This document shows, piece by piece, positions 40,272 through 40,361 of a stretch of 40,361 nucleotides of DNA. The number at the start of each line of letters is the position of its first letter. The stretch's first letter is position 1. Origin of the DNA: JANNXQ01 sp038238555 (GTDB lineage Bacteria; Verrucomicrobiota; Verrucomicrobiia; Chthoniobacterales; Chthoniobacteraceae); NCBI GenBank assembly GCA_038238555.1, contig JBBRXP010000034.1, positions 1 to 40,361 on the forward strand. Direction: 5' to 3'. The notes under the pieces are model-generated. The model was not told where the DNA came from, ran no database searches, and saw only the letters and a list, made by a program, of their open reading frames with translations. The translations under genes and the position numbers were made by a program.

Positions 40272-40361
40272 TTATTTCGGCGTTTCTGCTTCGATCTTGA
40301 GGCGGGCGGCCTTGATCTTGGCCAGAATGGCGGCGCCTTGGGCTTTCCACACGTAGCGCGA
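40272..40361 (-). CDS. C-terminal end of a gene running off the window
   Basis: The last 29 residues and stop are visible (RYVWKAQGAAILAKIKAARL, then KIEAETPK). This basic helical end resembles transposase C-termini, but the fragment is too short to assign. Confidence 0.45.
   Translation of the reverse strand, partial: SRYVWKAQGAAILAKIKAARLKIEAETPK

Noticed and set aside
1..40361. tRNA, rRNA and CRISPR features
   Set aside because: No tRNA-like arms near either island end, no rRNA, and no regularly spaced identical repeats were seen by eye. The repeated elements are attC sites.

Overview
The window looks like part of a chromosome of a Verrucomicrobiota (PVC-group) bacterium. The evidence is two planctomycete/verrucomicrobial-type pairs of cytochrome-c/DUF1549/DUF1553 and DUF1501 proteins, a cytochrome/WD40 protein, a DUF3008 protein, a CheD-HDOD pair, and integron cassettes whose attC sites read through as the peptide NHALQRTAPRVTVAAI. 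The phylum assignment is inference from gene content.

Layout. (1) 1-1536 and 20963-25049 are two parts of one integron cassette array. It has about nine attC sites and no integrase gene in view (a CALIN-type array). It carries a pentapeptide-repeat gene, a DUF4160-DUF2442 pair, an Imm5-like gene and a PIN/MazF chimera. (2) 1537-20962 is a 19.4 kb mobile island inserted inside one attC site. Its left end is a large serine recombinase. Next come an HTH gene, a TIR-ATPase-RES operon, conjugation/replication-type genes (TraG/VirD4-like ATPase, Replic_Relax, ArdC, HTH_36), toxin-antitoxin genes, and a cytochrome DUF1549/DUF1553 plus DUF1501 cargo pair. (3) 25369-27972 is a three-gene prepilin-like operon. 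(4) 28024-38926 is chromosomal: cytochrome-WD40, DUF3008, BON, sodC, cheD-HDOD, a second DUF1501 and DUF1549/DUF1553 pair, and a VWA-PspA pair. (5) 38927-40361 holds repeats, an MNT/HepT-like pair and the end of one more gene.

The main discovery candidate is how the island is built. The two junctions share the dinucleotide AC. Joining the island ends across it gives an attP with two similar inverted 18-bp arms (AAATACCCAATAGTGCCA on one side; AAATACCCAACAGCGGGT on the opposite strand). This attP lies inside the recombinase reading frame. In the excised form the recombinase frame runs on without a stop into a 99-codon tail carrying an Xre-like helix-turn-helix, giving a 596-residue protein. 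Integration cuts that tail off, leaves it about 19 kb away at the right end, and gives the recombinase a stop codon made partly of target DNA. A second half-site, 309 bp inside the right end, begins another short tail in the same frame.

A second candidate is the TIR-ATPase-RES operon (3409-6882). Two NAD-directed enzyme families flank one ABC-type ATPase, linked by ATGA overlaps. Several island genes carry single-base frameshifts (near 5525, 9478, 10075, 11811, 14170, 15515). These mean either decay or indel errors in the sequence, so functional claims for those genes need read-level confirmation.
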